Assembly (NCBI GenBank): GCA_002690445.1
Contig: NZER01000056.1
Location: 3,372-18,529, forward strand
Origin: Candidatus Pacearchaeota archaeon
GTDB taxonomy: Archaea > Nanoarchaeota > Nanoarchaeia > Pacearchaeales > GW2011-AR1
DNA length: 15,158 bases
Direction: 5' to 3'
The translations under genes and the position numbers were made by a program. The notes beneath the pieces are model-generated. The model was not told the origin of the DNA. It saw only the letters and a list, made by a program, of their open reading frames with translations, and made no database searches. Position 1 is the stretch's first letter; every line of letters begins with the position of its first letter. This document shows positions 13,335-15,158 of this stretch, piece by piece.

Positions 13335-15158
13335 CTATCTGGACGAATGACTTAATATATATCTGTCAAGTCTGTTTATTACATCTGTGGATTCATCAGA
13401 CTTATCATCTGCGAGAGAAATAAGGTTATCCACATACGCAAGAATCTCTTCTATCTCATCCTTACTCGCCGCAATTCCACCCTCAGCAGAACCCGTACCT
13501 ATGGAAGAAGAAGGCTGTCCCTCCATTCCTACCCCACCACTTGTCTGAGTTGCGAGAGCCCTGCCTAATGGACCTAGGAAACCAAGTGCATTAGAAATTC
13601 TTCTAACCATGTCAGTATCAAGAAATCCCTCACTCTTCTGACTCTTCAAATCCTGCATAGAGGCTACCAAAGCAGACATGGTATTTCCATCTGCATCAAG
13701 AGTAGCTCCTACTTCCTCAAAAGCTTTATTGGATTCGTCCATAGTTCTAGTCAGATACTGGAAGTTTTTGATAGCTTCTGAAGAAGCATTTCCAGCAGCC
13801 TTTAAACGTCTATCAGCCGCAGTCCAAGCTTGGTAGTCCGGACTTCCCAGTCTTCCTTTCCCTTTATTCGGACGTTTTTTACCACCCAATGCATCATATT
13901 GCTCTTGAGCTTCTTTTAATTCCTTCGCAGTTGTATCTAATGTCTTCCCAGCGTTGGAAAACTGATTGAAGATTCTATCGGATTCTTGCTTTTGCTCACC
14001 ATATTTAAGTGCTGCGTCTGCAAAAGGCTTGAAAGTAGAAATAAATTTTGTAGCGGCAGAAGCAGGGGGCATGATTCTTCTATTATTGATCTGGCTTTGA
14101 AGATCACCAGCCTCATCAGTGAGGGCCCTTATACCAAGGGTCCTATTAATAACAGATTGTCTCCGACTATCAGCTGCCTCTACATCCGAATGCCTAGGTT
14201 CTGGGGCCTCTGGTGCAACTTCTTCTGTAGCTTCAGTAGTAACTGTAGATGGTCCCTCAATAGGACTAATAGCTCCTTCGACATCAAAAGGCTCAGGCTC
14301 AAAGGGGCCAGGATCAAAAGACTCTTCCTCTGGACCAGGAGCTTCAGTTGAATCTTCCCCAGTCTCTTCTCCAGCCGCCTGTTTTTGTGCCCTCTCTAAT
14401 GCTTGCTGATACGCCAGAATTCTTTTAGCCATCTCATCGATTGACTCACCCCTACGCTGCCTTCTGACACTCTCACCAGAACCATAACCAAGCTCTTCCC
14501 GAACCTTTGTCTCTATCTCCTTCACCTTTCTCAGGCGTTCCTTATCTGCTTTCTCTTCTGGAGAGTCTGCCGTTAACTCCTCAAGACGATCTTCCATCTC
14601 CCGTTGCTGCATCCCCAAGTCAAGTATTCCTTGGAAATCCATGTCCTCTGTTTGTTGACCCATCTGTCTGATAGTTTCTTTGATTTTATCAAGACCTTCG
14701 TTGAGTTGATCAACGGTCATATCTTCAAGTTCAGGTTCCTCTGGAGTCTCTTCAGTATCCTCATCTGTAGTCTCTTCTTCTACTATCCTTGGATCGGGAA
14801 TTGCTCCTATAGGTTTAATCTCTGATTCCCCGTTACGGCCTCCTTCAGTGCCACCTACATGCCATGCTCCCGCTCCTCCATCACTATCTTCCTCAGTCTC
14901 TACCTCAGTCTCAGTACCAGTTGTTTCAGTCTCTACCTCAGTTTCAGTTTCCGTCTCTGCACCAGATTCCGCATCTTCTATAGGGACCTTATCTTCAGAG
15001 GTATCTTTTATCTTATCTTCAGAGGTATCTTCTCCCTCAGCAACAGGCTCTACTGGAGATGGTTCCTCTAAACCACGCTGCTCCTGAAGTGCCCTCTTGA
15101 TGTCAGCAGGAGTCTTTACTCCCGCATGGGCTTCCGCTCCCACCTGTTTAGCCTTCTG
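13335..15158 (-). CDS. Large acidic coiled-coil protein, 5'-partial
   Basis: About 607 residues are visible. The frame stays open to the right window edge, and the first possible start inside, GTG 15143, has no support, so the N-terminus is missing. Numbered from that GTG, residues 35-90 are very acidic and repetitive (a repeat DTSEDK, and a Thr-Glu tract at 61-88). Residues 120-300 are charged helix and linker rich in Pro and Glu. Residues 340-500 look like a long helix or coiled coil (KFISTFKPFADAALKYGEQK), followed by a Gly/Ser segment and a helical C-terminus. The composition suits a virion or tape-measure-like structural protein, but no family is recognised. It is cotranscribed with the kinase-like gene 23 bases away. 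Confidence 0.7.
   Translation of the reverse strand, partial: QKAKQVGAEAHAGVKTPADIKRALQEQRGLEEPSPVEPVAEGEDTSEDKIKDTSEDKVPIEDAESGAETETETEVETETTGTETEVETEEDSDGGAGAWHVGGTEGGRNGESEIKPIGAIPDPRIVEEETTDEDTEETPEEPELEDMTVDQLNEGLDKIKETIRQMGQQTEDMDFQGILDLGMQQREMEDRLEELTADSPEEKADKERLRKVKEIETKVREELGYGSGESVRRQRRGESIDEMAKRILAYQQALERAQKQAAGEETGEDSTEAPGPEEESFDPGPFEPEPFDVEGAISPIEGPSTVTTEATEEVAPEAPEPRHSDVEAADSRRQSVINRTLGIRALTDEAGDLQSQINNRRIMPPASAATKFISTFKPFADAALKYGEQKQESDRIFNQFSNAGKTLDTTAKELKEAQEQYDALGGKKRPNKGKGRLGSPDYQAWTAADRRLKAAGNASSEAIKNFQYLTRTMDESNKAFEEVGATLDADGNTMSALVASMQDLKSQKSEGFLDTDMVRRISNALGFLGPLGRALATQTSGGVGMEGQPSSSIGTGSAEGGIAASKDEIEEILAYVDNLISLADDKSDESTDVINRLDRYILSHSSR
14893..14942. repeat. 33-base direct repeat coding for Thr-Glu tract
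   Basis: TCAGTCTCTACCTCAGT occurs at 14893-14909 and again at 14926-14942, a 33-base (11-codon) period. On the minus strand it codes for alternating Thr, Glu and Val. Its regular period suggests slippage-driven growth of a disordered acidic segment. Confidence 0.6.
14989..15031. repeat. 24-base tandem repeat coding for DTSEDK
   Basis: A 19-base identical sequence, TTATCTTCAGAGGTATCTT, occurs at 14989-15007 and 15013-15031, with a 24-base (8-codon) period. It encodes the acidic unit DTSEDK twice. It is a coding microduplication in the same acidic N-terminal region as the Thr-Glu tract. Confidence 0.65.

Noticed and set aside
14848..15087. Ser/Val-rich open frames on the plus strand
   Set aside because: They are the complement of the Thr-Glu repeat coding region and follow its repeats.
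1..15158. tRNA genes, CRISPR arrays, insertion sequences, attachment sites
   Set aside because: I saw no cloverleaf-like sequences, regularly spaced repeats, transposase motifs, or direct repeats that would support any of these.

Overview
The window looks like part of a bacteriophage or prophage genome from an uncultured bacterium. It is moderately AT-rich and packed with genes, many short and without recognisable relatives. Neighbouring genes overlap at TAATG, ATGA or TAGTG junctions or lie only a few bases apart. There is no rRNA, tRNA or host metabolic operon. A consensus-like sigma70 promoter (TTGACA, 16 bp, extended TGATAGAAT), AGGAG-type ribosome sites and a bacterial-type class II nucleotidyltransferase point to a bacterial rather than archaeal host. 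No capsid, portal, terminase or integrase gene is visible, so the phage assignment rests on architecture and module types.

Two convergent transcription units meet at about 5903. The rightward unit holds the end of a possible ADP-ribosyltransferase-fold protein (3-383), a promoter at 389-416, and an operon of seven genes. These encode a Zot/FtsK-like P-loop ATPase, two unknown proteins, a multi-HTH plus coiled-coil protein with two strong internal ribosome sites, two small proteins, and a SNF2-type helicase with a HARP-like N-terminus. This looks like a DNA-handling or replication module.

The leftward unit (15158 down to 5902) begins beyond the right edge. It encodes a very acidic coiled-coil protein (5' end missing), a 972-residue multidomain protein carrying a PI3/PI4-kinase-like catalytic domain, two small proteins, and a CCA-adding/poly(A)-polymerase-like enzyme with an HD domain. 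Next come three consecutive small genes with AT-hook (RGRP) cores, the last of which is a Vsr/DUF559-like nuclease. The unit ends with a zinc ribbon, a single-pass membrane protein and a protein with an internal duplication. The long Pro/Ala/Glu-rich linkers of the first two genes suggest virion-associated proteins.

The most interesting pattern is a short basic module (Y..VHR...F.RA..WVNP) near the N-terminus of both the kinase-like protein and the nucleotidyltransferase, which are otherwise unrelated. It may be a shared targeting or packaging tag for enzymes carried in the particle. That is inference. Also notable are the run of AT-hook genes, the nested starts in the HTH/coiled-coil gene, and a 31-bp imperfect palindrome with four TTTACT boxes inside the leftward operon.
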